Notes under the pieces: model-generated
Seen by the model: the letters and a program-made list of their open reading frames with translations, nothing else
Databases searched by the model: none
What the model was told of the DNA's origin: nothing
Made by a program: the position numbers and the translations under genes
NCBI GenBank assembly: GCA_001466705.2
Contig: LATX02000154.1
Coordinates: forward strand, 868,001 to 932,000
Length of the DNA: 64,000 nucleotides
DNA from: Moniliophthora roreri
Taxonomy: Eukaryota; Basidiomycota; Agaricomycetes; Agaricales; Marasmiaceae
Direction: 5' to 3'
Shown: piece after piece, positions 46,400 through 57,680 of the stretch
Layout: every line of letters begins with the position of its first letter
Numbering within the stretch: position 1 is the first letter of the stretch

Positions 46400-49149
46400 G
46401 CATCTTCTGGGCTTCAGTCTTTTTGTAGTTTGTGACACTTCTCTTATTGTTAAGCAACGTGGTACATGTGTACATAACTCTAGTAGCCGTACGCGAACCT
46501 TTGTCCGATTACTAGGGACTGTTTTGACACTACTCACATCGCCAAAAATAAGAGCCCTATACACGCATCAAGCGAGGCACGAGCGATTGAGTCGGCCTGG
46601 GGGAGACTAGATACACGCTGAGGAAGAGCTATCGTTATACCCTTCAGCCGAATTTGAGGGTGGCGGCGGACAACCACCTATACTAACTTTCCGATTATCA
46701 TGATCTCATTCTGACACCGTTATCAGAAACTCGCAACGTTCCATCGCATATCGCGGCTATGCGAAGAGAAACTCTAAAACTGTCCTAGCTTTCAAGTTCA
46801 CAAACGCAGATGGCCTCACATTCGAACCCAATATGTATCAGCGACTTCGAAATCTTCAAGGACGTGTCCTCACCTTTTTTGCAGGTCTCTTCTGTCGTTG
46901 ACGACCGTTTACAGCTATTCAAGAAATCGTAGGCCGTCGGATTCTTTCACGCAACCCTCAGGATTTTTGTTTATGTCCAAATAAAATGATGTCATTCTTC
47001 CCACAACCTCCACCCTAGCTAGTGCCCTCGCTGAAGTTCCAGGTCGGTTGATTCTAGTGTCAAACGACAAGGATAGAGTGGCAGGGCGATAGCTCGAAAA
47101 GAATTGCTCGATGTTTGAGAATGCGCTGACGGGCAGCTATGAGCGCTAAGTGGAGTTTTTGCATGTAGGGATTGTATGGTTGCCCCCATTGGACAAAAAC
47201 CCAGATTTGTTTTCGCACCAACGGAATCCACCCAGATTCAACTGGATTCAGCTGAACCAGTGGCATCCGCACATATCCCAACACATCCCAATATCAAGAA
47301 ATACCCTGACCCGGCGATCTGTTGGCTTCGTGTAAACTTTTCTTTTGGTTCCCAGTGGTCCAACAGGGCCCGACGACCCAACGATCCAGCAGATCCTGTT
47401 GGACTCTGTCGGGTTCTGACGACCCAACACCTCCTAACGCAATCCGCCGGTCCTGCCACCTTTTCAAATTTGGAACCTGACAGTTCGGAAATTTGGATAC
47501 CGTCGTACCGCTGGAAACCGCAATACCCTCCGTACCGAACTTCTTTATCGGAATCCGCTGGAAATCATCATATCAGTGGCGGTGCCTTTTGCATTGGAAA
47601 TACAGTATATATAATATAGTGACCGGTAGTATACCAACAAGAAATAGAGTACTACCATACAAATTACACAAGTGCGACCACAATACGATGAGCATGAAAG
47701 CGAAAAACGAAGACAGCAAATGAGCATGAATGGAAACAAAGCGAGCGACAACATTCAGCGGTAATATACAAGCAAGAAATGGAGTACCACCATACAAACT
47801 ACATGAGTGCGAGCACAATACGACGAGCGTGAAAGCGAAAAATAAACACAGCAAACGGCATGAATGGAAACACAAAGCGAGCGACAACATTCGGCAACTC
47901 GTCTACGCGATTACCTTCAAACCGTTGGCAATTTTGATGATGTGCGCCAGAGTGGCGTCGCTGTCTTTGAGGGGACTATGAAAGAGTTCACGGTGATGCT
48001 GGCCACCTAGAAAAACCATAAGGCCCAAGTTGAGAGACGGTGCCGCTCCACACAACAATCGAACGTACAACTAGGGCAACGAAAAATAATGCGTCGATAT
48101 CCCGCCTCCATCAAAGCGAGATGCAGACAACGTTCTCAACACAACCTGTTAGCATCTACAATAGCAAATATGGGAACATTTACCAAATTTATGGCCCTAT
48201 CGAACGCGAAAAAACTTTTTGAGAATATGCCGGTGATGCAAACCGCATTGATGATGCCACCTCTTAACATGCAAACGAACGCTAACCGATCTGCCGACTT
48301 TCCAAAGCACTCCAGTCTGCACCAAAGCTGTCCTCTGTATGATATAGATATCACAAGCCTTGTCTGCCCTAGACTTTGGCTTCTCCAACCGCCTCTCCAA
48401 AGCAGTTCTTGACCTGACCATAGTAGAAGCATGCCGGCTTTTGAAAAGGTAGTCAGACATAAGCCAAAAACAAACAAAGAGGTGAGCAGGAAACAAATTA
48501 CAACGCTCACAGGTCCCTCTGTTCAGAGCAGAATGCACAAGACTAAGAACCCAGATGTAAGGAGGAAGACAAGTGGGTCAACAGAGCTGTAGAAAAGGGT
48601 AATAATCCAGTGAGCAATTCCACCAAAACAAGCCGCAAATAAACAAGAATTACTCACAGAAAAATGAACCAGACCTTATAGGATGCAGCAGCAGAGGTGT
48701 AGAGAGTCAGGAAACACAGATGCTATAGCAAGAGGCAGGCATGTCAGAGCTTTCAACGTTTGTGGGCATTTACCAATGCCTTCTATCTCTTCTCCCTCTC
48801 AAACTCGCCTTCAGACCACATTCCTACAATTAAAACCGAACAAATATGTCAATTTTTCTTTATCTCGCGGGCTCTCAATAACCCCTCGTTGTCGCGGCCA
48901 CATACTGTGCCCCGACTTCAACGTAGAGTGATGACATGCTGCACAAACAACCGTCAGACCCCAAAATTCGTATCAACGATGATAATAATGCGTAATAATG
49001 CTATTAACAGGTTGCCCAATCACGCACTGCCTTCGTGTGAGGCATGCATGGGCAGTAACGCGTTATTCTCCCCAGACCGCGCTCAAGATGGGCGCTAGTG
49101 TTCCCGTGACAAGCGTTAGAACTCCTGCTAAGGACATTTTTGTTGGAGT
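46400..49149. other. Gene-poor flank of the retrotransposon
   Basis: About 2.7 kb. It holds a tandem duplication (47,625-47,893). On the minus strand, 47,900-48,510 holds fragments that look coding (HRELFHSPLKDSDATL; FDRAINLVNVPIFAIVDAN) but with stops and no consistent splice pattern. An inverted repeat TCCAACAGG / CCTGTTGGA lies near 47,360-47,403. No intact gene can be supported. Confidence 0.5.
47625..47893. repeat. Imperfect tandem duplication, period about 135 bp
   Basis: Unit 1 (47,625-47,759) and unit 2 (47,760-47,893) share long runs, such as TACCATACAAA, GAGCATGAA/GGCATGAA, TGAAAGCGAAAAA and GCGAGCGACAACATTC. I see no coding or structural RNA signal in them. Confidence 0.75.
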
Positions 49150-49666
49150 TGTTGAAGCACAGTACCTGTACTATACTAAACTAGGTACATTAGGAACACT
49201 AGTTATTGTATTACTTGCATATGTGATCAACTACGGAACTTACAAAGTACGTTCCTGAGCTTCTCCGGAGCTTGCACTACAGTCATAGGAGTGCTCCCTC
49301 GTCCAGTAGGAGTATTGTAGCCTCATGCACAATACAGTAGAACACATGTAGAATTCATGTATAGTTCCTTCCGCTGTCAGAGGATTGTATTGTGTCTCTC
49401 CAAGACACATTATTCTTGGATACTTCGTCTCACAAGTATTCAGTAGCTTACATCCATAGCTTACTAGGTTTCTCCGTTTATCTACGGAACTTATCCTTTA
49501 GAGTAGTATAAAAGCAAGCATGTATGTAGCTACATTCCTTAGTTCAATTTACATTGACTACTCTGCACATCGCAACTCTACAACCCTCAAGGTTCTAAAC
49601 AAGTTCTTGTACAAATGTGAGTTGAGCACATTCCACTGCGCTTTACATCTCCGTTCTGTCTCAACA
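49150..49666 (+). repeat. 5' LTR (517 bp)
   Basis: Starts TGTTGAAG and ends TCTCAACA, giving a 6-bp terminal inverted repeat (TGTTGA/TCAACA). A TATA box (TATAAAAG) is at 49,507-49,514. A hairpin TGTGTCT / AGACACA lies at 49,391-49,409. A primer site follows the end directly. Confidence 0.88.
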
Positions 49667-49678
49667 GGTTATGGGCCC
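49667..49678 (+). other. Primer binding site, half-tRNA initiator Met type
   Basis: GGTTATGGGCCC is complementary to GGGCCCATAACC, the anticodon arm (CAU anticodon) of initiator tRNA-Met. Copia of Drosophila primes from an internally cut initiator tRNA in the same way. The site recurs after each LTR end in this window: 50166, 50964, 63314 and 63804. Confidence 0.8.
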
Positions 49679-50064
49679 CGCATCGACAACTGTGTTAATG
49701 GACACTCATTCTCATTGGTCAATGTTGAATGGGACCATTACTCTTGTCAAGCGCTCGTAACCCGAGATCTTGCAAGAGGTACCTGTGTAGTCGACGCCTT
49801 AACTGGCATAAGACCACAATCACAGGTTCTAGATGGTCTTTGATTTGCTTGGAGGGATGGTCAAGTTTTTTCTTTCTTAATTAGTAGACTTTAAGCCCAG
49901 TAAAGCGGCTTCTAACGTATATACAAAATTCATTCCCCTGTATTCGGAATTACCCGGATTACAGGCAGAACCAACTGTTGGCCTTATTTCCTTAACTGGA
50001 ACATGGGTTAGCTCATTCAGCAATAAACCGGTAGTCATCCCGGTGAGCTGGAGGGTCACACAAN

Positions 50065-50165
50065 GCACATCGCACCTCTACAACCCTCAAGGTTATAACA
50101 AGTTCTCGTACAAATGTGAGTTGAGCACACTCCACTGCGCTTTACGTCTCCGTTCTGTCTCAACA
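50065..50165 (+). repeat. Partial LTR (3' end only) after an assembly gap
   Basis: About 100 bp corresponding to the end of the 5' LTR, followed by primer site and leader. Begins immediately after the N at 50064. Confidence 0.8.
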
Positions 50166-50856
50166 GGTTATGGGCCCCGCATCGACAACTGTGTTAATGG
50201 ACACTCATTCTCATTGGTCAATGTTGAATGGGACCATTACTCTTGTCAAGCGCTCGTAACCCGAGATCTTGCAAGAGGTACCTGTGTAGTCGACGCCTTA
50301 ACTGGCATTAGACCACAATCACAGGTTCTAGATGGTCTTTGATTTGCTTGGAGGGATGGTCAAGTTTTTTCTTTCTTTATTAGTAGACTTTAAGCCCAGT
50401 AAAGCGGCTTCTAACGTATATACAAAATTCATTCTCCTGTATTCGGAATTACCTGGATTACAGGCAGAACCAACTGTTGGCCTTATTTCCTTAACTGGAA
50501 CATGGGTTAGCTCATTCAGCAATAAACCGGTAGTCATCCCGGTGAGCTGGAGGGTCACACAACTGGGTTCTGGCACCTAGATAGAACGGCCTTGTGCTAA
50601 AGCCTTCATCTATGGAAGGGGTCGTTTATATAATTACGTATCATTTTCGTAAATAGTCCCCCTGATTGCCTATAAGTCCCTTAAACGTCTTCTTAAGGAT
50701 TTGATGGATCTGGCGGATCAGGATCCTTAAAATCAAACCTTATTTAGACTTTCATTTGCAATCAGATTTTGTAAATACCGTTTACAGCTACGTCAGTCCG
50801 GGTGATGAGACCGGATGACATGAAGGAAACACCGTTGACCAAACGTATGAGGATTN

Positions 50857-50963
50857 TACTCTGCACATCGCAACTCTACAACCCTCAAGGTTCTAACAAG
50901 TTCTCGTACAAATGTGAGTTGAGCACACTCCACTGCGCTTTACGTCTCCGTTCTGTCTCAACA
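50857..50963 (+). repeat. Partial LTR (3' end only) after an assembly gap
   Basis: Same LTR end again, following the N at 50856; the primer site is at 50964-50975 and a leader of about 770 bp then leads to gag at 51743. Confidence 0.8.
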
Positions 50964-51742
50964 GGTTATGGGCCCCGCATCGACAACTGTGTTAATGGAC
51001 ACTCATTCTCATTGGTCAATGTTGAATGGGACCATTACTCTTGTCAAGCGCTCGTAACCCGAGATCTTGCAAGAGGTACCTGTGTAGTCGACGCCTTAAC
51101 TGGCATTAGACCACAATCACAGGTTCTAGATGGTCTTTGATTTGCTTGGAGGGATGGTCAAGTCTCTTTTCCTTTATTAGTAGACTTTAAGCCCAGTAAA
51201 GCGGCTTCTAACGTATATACAAAATTCATTCCCCTGTATTCGGAATTACCCGGATTACAGGCAGAACCAACTGTTGGCCTTATTTCCTTAATTGGAACAT
51301 GGGTTAGCTCATTCAGCAATAAACCGGTAGTCATCCCGGTGAGCTGGAGGGTCACACAACTGGGTTCTGGCACCTAGATAGAACGGCCTTGTGCTAAAGC
51401 CTTCATCTATGGAAGGGGTCGTTTATATAATTACGTATCATTTTCGTAAATAGTCCCCCTGATTGCCTATAAGTCCCTTAAACGTCTTCTTAAGGATTTG
51501 ATGGATCTGGCGGATCAGGATCCTTAAAATCAAACCTTATTTAGACTTTCATTTGCAATCAGATTTTGTAAATACCGTTTACAGCTACGTCAGTCCGGGT
51601 GATGAGACCGGATGACATGAAGGAAACACCGTTGACCAAACGTATGAGGATTCATTAGCATTCTTGTCGATAAAGGCTCCATACACCTAAAAGTCATACC
51701 AGCACTTACGCCCTCCTTTCCTATAGCCTTTTATCGATAACA
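50964..51742 (+). other. Retrotransposon leader
   Basis: Untranslated stretch between primer site and gag. The same leader, nearly base for base, precedes it at 50166-50855. Small frames of 60-110 codons occur on both strands, but they run through the LTR and primer site or are ended differently by single-base changes between copies, so they are not credible genes. Packaging and dimerisation signals would be expected here. Confidence 0.6.
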
Positions 51743-53248
51743 ATGTCTAACTCCAATCAATCTCGTATTCCCCAAGTCTCTCTTGTTGACCCAACAACTG
51801 TCCGAATTCGAAACTCGGATGATGGGGTCGGCATTCCGGTTTACAGTTACCATCCTTTGGAATTACTTGAACCAGTTCAAGTTTTTGATACTTCTGTTGG
51901 CAATACATCGGGATTATCGGTTGTTCCAATCTTTAATGGTGACGACTTCAGAGAATGGAAGCGCAAAGTCTTGGCATATCTCAATTTGGCTAAAGCGGCT
52001 TATGCCCTTACCAATACAATGCCTGTGACTACCGGCGAAGGTGCTTCTACCGTTACTCCTGATATGGAAGTCGTCAAAGAATGGAAAACCTCCAACGCCC
52101 AAGCTCTTGGCCTCTTTCAGCTTAAATTGAGTCCTACTTTGCAGTGGATTATTAAAGATACTGCTAAAGAAACATGGGACACTTTGAAAGCTGAATATGA
52201 CATACCAAGCCTTCCGGAAATATTCACCTTCTTCCAAGGACTCGTCATAGCACGTACTGCCGAAGGCCAAAATCCTGATCATAGCGCCAATCTCATCAGA
52301 CAATGTGTTGCGAAATTGTCTGAAAACGATTTCCCAGTTCCCTCCAATTTCCAGGCAATGTTCCTTCTTAACTCTCTTCCCAAGTCATATGAAGGAGTTA
52401 AGACCCAAATGTTTGTCTCCAACAAAGGGAAGGATCTTACCTTTGACAATATCCTCCCCTTCATCAAACAAGAATATAATAGGCAACACATGGATGGGGT
52501 TGCCGCTTATGCCACTCGGATCTCTGGTGTCCAACGATACACTGGACAGAGCCCAAATTGGAATGGACAGAAGAAGTTCCGTCCTCGCAATCCTAATCCA
52601 AATTCTGGTAAACCAAATAATCAAAACCAGAACACTGGGAACAAAGGGAATAAAGGCAAACAGCCTGCACAACCCCAACAAAATCAACAAAAATCTGATG
52701 GGAAGAAGAACAACAAGAAGAAGTCGAACAAGAAAGGAAAAGAGAAAAAGCCTAATGGAGCAATCTCAGTCATGATGGCTGAGATCACAGATTTGCCTCA
52801 AAAGGAAGAACCTCAACCTCCCAAAGAGGAAAAACCTTCCAATGATGGCAAAGTTCCGACCAAATGCATCAACCATTTCTGCACTAGTCCAGATAAAACT
52901 GTTTATGGTATTTTCACAACTGGACGAAATCGCAAAACATGGTATGTTTGCAAACAATGCTACAATATGCACTCCCATTCCTTTGCCAAGCAAAAAATCC
53001 TCCAAAAAGCAGTATTAGTATGCCTTCCAATCGATGAGAGGGCATATGCTTTTCTCCAAGGAGATTTTCAGCTTAGCAGAACTTTCACCGTCCTTGAGGT
53101 GGATAAAATTCCTCCTAAGACTCCTCCAATTACCAAGGAAGAGATCAATATTGGAGATATTTTTCCATCAGAATCATTCGAGCATATTTTCGGTAATCTG
53201 CCATCCGGAAAATATCTGATGACACATAAGTACCCTAACCAGGTATGA
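51743..53248 (+). pseudogene. gag: copia gag with premature TGA
   Basis: 501 codons to a TGA at 53246-53248, where the other copy has CGA (55628-55630). Residues 60-260 show the copia-type gag (UBN2-like) pattern: FNGDDFREWKRKVLAYL, WIIKDTAKETWDTLKAEYD, FLLNSLPKSYEGVKTQM. A very basic Lys/Asn/Gln-rich stretch (about residues 275-340) may bind nucleic acid. No CCHC zinc knuckle is seen. Instead CINHFCTS...WYVCKQCYNMHSHS begins a Cys/His-rich region that continues past the stop in the same frame to 55151. Confidence 0.82.
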
Positions 53249-55151
53249 GATGTTATTCCAACCGAAACTTCAGAGTCTACTGTTCCTCGTAATCCTATAA
53301 ATAGATTCGAGAACAAACAACCTCACAAATCGGACCATGGTCGTGCCATGAGGAGATGGTCACGATTCATGGAAGCCAAAATACAGGCCCGGATTCCGAA
53401 ATCTCAATATGACCCGACAATGATTCCAATGCCCGAAAACATCAAATTCCATATTGAGCTTCTAAATAATAATCCATCTATTGATTCAACACTTTTTGCA
53501 TCACATCGATTTGCAAAAATAATACTTGATTTAATAGAAACCAAAAAGGATTATATACGAAATAGAGCTCAACAACTCGGACATGATTACAAGAAGCAAC
53601 CCGCCATTGTTGACTTCCTGGATGCATTGGACGTATATGCAAAATACCCCCAATCGACTTCCTTCACCCCTCATTCCACTCCAATCTCTTTTTGCTCAGA
53701 AGCCTGTCATAAATGTACCTGGCGAGATGAACGCCATACAGAATTTTGTGGCATGGGACTCTGGCAAATGGCCGATCATGATGATACTGGTGACAGGTAC
53801 TGGATCTTCTTCACTCGGATCAGAAACACTCTGTTCCGACTCCGTGATCCGATCGAACCACTCGTCGAGATCCTAAACTGTGTTGTGACGAAAGAGCATA
53901 ATCTCTATATGCAGAATTATGCCAAGATGGAATTCCATCGTCATCCTTCAGCAGTTTGTGAAGCAGATTGTCAACGCTGTACCAGTGGTTTACCAAAGCA
54001 TATCACATACCTTAGTAAGGGGGAGTACAAATTCAATCAAATCGCTCCAGGAAAATACGTTCATGAAGACCCAACTAACCCTGGGATCGAAGCAGGTGAA
54101 CGATTCAAATTTGGTGATCATCCTGTTGACTATATCGACTGGAATACACCAAATCCATCCAGAGCACCAACCCCCAAACTAAATCAAGACTTTAAAACAG
54201 TCTTCTGTGTCACATGCAATTATCCACATCATCTTGATAATTGGCCAGTTGCTGCTACATGCATCCCAATTATGTTTAACTCTGTTCAGGAAGGCTTCCC
54301 CCCAAAACGTAATCCACGCGGCTTTAACAACAAATCTATTAAAAAGCCATTTACGGAAGCTCTTTCTTCGGCAGACGATCCGATTCTCCTTAAAGACCCT
54401 TGGAAGAAGGAGAAAGATTATGCCGACACATGGTTAAACAAGGAAAAGAATAACAAAGTTTGGGATTCCCTTAATCCCAAAAATCCCTGGAATGCAACTC
54501 TTCCTCCGAAACCCAAAGGAGAACGTCCTATTGTCAAGAAGTCCGAAAAGGAACTTCAGGAACAACGAAAGAAGATCGCCCAAATGTTCCAAGACAAGGG
54601 ATTAGCTGCCGAGCACCGATGTGATTCACCGGCCTGCCAAGCTAAACACCCTGATGTCATTGACAAGCGGATGGGGAAGAAACCATATCGATCAGCAACT
54701 ATGGCTGATGATATTCGGATCAAATCCAAGGAAGAATCAGCGGCAATTCAAAAAGAATTAGAAAAGAACCGGCAAACTACCAAAAACTTCTTTGGTAATA
54801 TTTCCAAATGTTTCCCTACAATCCAATCTAATCTTTTGCCACAAGTAAAAATTGGTGACAAAATGTTCCAATTTGGCAAAGAACCGACTCCACCTCCTTA
54901 CGAGTTTAAAGTTGGGGAAAACACTTTTAGGAAAATCACCAAAAAGGAAGCCCGCAATATGGTACTAGAACATTATGGGGATAGGAAACTCTTCCAACCC
55001 AAACCTGTTCGACCTCAAACTCCTTATCGTCCGAAAGGAGACACACTTGAGGTTCCCGATATTGACATAGAGGCACCATCACCGCCTCCCAAACCAGTAA
55101 TGCCGGATCTGGGAATCAACATTTCTTCCATAACGGTCAATAATCCTCAAC
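53249..55151 (+). pseudogene. Extended Cys/His-rich region downstream of gag, first copy
   Basis: Open in the gag frame from the TGA to the N at 55152 (about 634 codons). Cys clusters: SEACHKCTWRDERHTEFC, CEADCQRCTSG, CVTCNYPHHLDNW, HRCDSPACQAKH. Lys/Glu-rich helices and Pro-rich linkers separate them. I find no similarity to protease, integrase or RT. Copia elements normally have only a short spacer here, so the region is an unusual addition or a greatly enlarged nucleocapsid part. Confidence 0.7.
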
Positions 55152-55152
55152 N

Positions 55153-56777
55153 AGTCATGATGGCTGAGATCACAGATTTGCCTCAAAAGGAAGAACCACA
55201 ACCTCCCAGAGAGGAAAAACCTTCCGATGATGGCAAAGTTCCTACTAAATGCGTCAACCATTTTTGCACCAGTTCAGATAAAACTGTTTATGGTATCTTT
55301 ACAACTGGACGAAATCGCAAAACTTGGTATGTCTGCAAGCAATGCTACAATATGCATTCCCATTCCTTCGCTAGGCAGAAAATTCTCCAAAAGGCAGCCT
55401 TAGTACGCCTCCCCATCGACGAGACGGCATACGCTTTTCTCCGAGGAGATTTTCAACTTAGCAAAACTTTCACTGTCCTTAAGGTGGACAAAATTCCTCC
55501 TAAGACTCCTCCTACTAAGGATGAAGTCAATATTGGAGATATTTTTCCATCAGAATCATTCGAGCATATTTTCGGTGATCTTCCATCAGGAAAACATCTA
55601 ATAAGGCACAAGTACCCTAACCAGGTACGAGATGTTATTCCAACCGAAACCTCGGAGTCCACTGTTCCTCGAAATCCTATCAATACATTCGAGAACAAAC
55701 AACCTCACAAATCGGACCATGGTCGTGCCATGAGGAGATGGTCGCGACACATGGAAGCCAAAATCCAGGCCCGGATTCCGAAGGCTCAATATGATCCAAC
55801 AATGATTCCAATGCCCGAGAATGTTAAATTCCACATTGAGCTTCTGAATAAAAATCCATCTATTGATTCAACACTTTTTGCATCACATCGTTTTGCAAAA
55901 ATTATACTTGATTTAATAGAAACCAAAAAGGATTACATTCGAGAAAGAGCTCAGAAACTCGGACATAATTACAAGAAGCAACCCGCCATTGTTGACTTCT
56001 TGGATGCATTGGACGTATATGCAAAATACCCCCAATCGACTTCCTTCGCCCCTCATTCCACTCCAATTTCTTTTTGCTCAGAAGCCTGTCATAAATGTAC
56101 TTGGCGAGATGAACGCCATACAGAATTTTGTGGCATGGGACTCTGGCAAATGGCCGATCATGATGACACTGGTGACAGGTACTGGATCTTCTTCACTCGG
56201 ATCAGAAACACTCTGTTCCGACTCCGTGATCCGATCGAACCACTCGTCGAGATCCTAAACTGTGTTGTGACGAAAGAGCATAATCTCTATATGCGGAATT
56301 ATGCCAAAATGGAATTCCATCGTCATCCTTCAGCAGTTTGTGAAGCAGATTGCCAACGCTGTACCAGTGGACTACCAAAGCATATCACATACCTTAGTAA
56401 GGGGGAGTACAAATTCAATCAAATCGCTCCTGGAAAATACGTTCATGAAGATCCAACTAACCCTGGGATCGAAGCAGGTGAACGATTCAAATTTGGTGAT
56501 CATCCTGTTGACTATATCGACTGGAATACACCAAATCCATCCAGAGCACCAACCCCCAAACTAAACCAAGACTTTAAAACAGTCTTCTGTGTCACATGCA
56601 ATTATCCACATCATCTTGATAATTGGCCAGTCGCTGCTACTTGCATCCCAATCATGTTTAACTCTGTTCAGGAAGGCTTCCCTCCAAAACGTAATCCACG
56701 CGGCTTTAACAACAAATCTATTAAAAAGCCATTTACGGAAGCTCTTTCTTCGGCAGACGATCCGATTCTCCTTAAAG
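55153..56777 (+). pseudogene. Second partial copy of the Cys/His-rich region
   Basis: After the N at 55152 the sequence steps back to the part matching about 52,770 and runs on to the part matching about 54,396. It has CGA where the first copy has the TGA. A few dozen substitutions separate it from the first copy, many silent, so it represents another element copy or allele. Length and breaks are set by the gaps. Confidence 0.75.
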
Positions 56778-56778
56778 N

Positions 56779-57679
56779 AACTCTTCCTCCGAAACCCAAA
56801 AAAGAACGCCCTATTGTCAAGAAGTCCGAGAAGGAACTTCAGGAACAGCGAAAGAAGATCGCCCAAATGTTCCAAGACAAGGGATTAGCTGCCGAGCACC
56901 GATGTGACTCACCGGCCTGCCAAGCTAAACACCCTGATGTCATTGACAAGCGAATGGGCAAAAAACCATATCGATCAGCAACCATGGCTGATGATATTCG
57001 GATCAAATCCAAGGAAGAATCAGCGGAAATTCAAAAAGAATTAGAAAAGAACCGGCAAACTACCAAAAACTTCTTTGGTAATATCTCCAAATGCTTCCCC
57101 ACTATCCAGTCTAATCTTTTACCACAAGTAAAAATTGGAGACAAAATGTTCCAATTTGGCAAAGAACCGACTCCACCTCCTTACGAGTTTAATGTTGGGG
57201 AAAATACTTTTAGGAAAATCACCAAGCAGGAAGCCCGCAATATGGTACTTGAACACTTTGGGGATAAGAAACTATTCCAACCCAAACCTGTTCGACCTCT
57301 AACTCCTTATCGTCCGAAAGGAGATACACTTGAGGTACCCGATATTGACATAGAGGCACCATCACCGCCTCCCAAACCAGTAATGCCGGATCTGGGAATC
57401 AACATTTCTTCCATAACGGTCAATAATCCTCAACCGGAAGTTCCCGAATTTATTCAAGGTTCTTCAAACATCCAAGCTCGTGTTGATATCAACATTGCGG
57501 ATGTTGTTCCTCTTGATGATAAAGATTCTCAAGGGAAAAATGGAGGGAAGAACCTGAATATGGGAGACTTTGATAAAGAAGATTGGGACGAGAATTATAA
57601 TGATTACGTTCATAACGAAGCGGACTACTACGATTGGTATGATCTAATTGATCTTAAGAGCAGCATCACTAATGAATTA
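56779..57679 (+). pseudogene. Third piece of the Cys/His-rich region
   Basis: Starts at TLPPKPKKER, about 100 nt farther along than the end of the previous piece (the segment DPWKKEKDYADTW and following is missing). Runs past the end of the first copy into PEVPEFIQGSSNIQARVD, an acidic stretch (DKEDWDENYNDYVHNEADYY), and SSITNEL. Confidence 0.72.
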
Positions 57680-57680
57680 N

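Noticed and set aside
46805..46830. B-box-like GGGTTCGAA on the minus strand, considered as a tRNA gene
   Set aside because: The following bases do not complete the T-arm, and no acceptor or anticodon stem can be drawn around it.
50332..50580. 82-codon ORFs on both strands of the retrotransposon leader
   Set aside because: Copies of the leader alter or end these frames by single-base changes, and they have no domain pattern.
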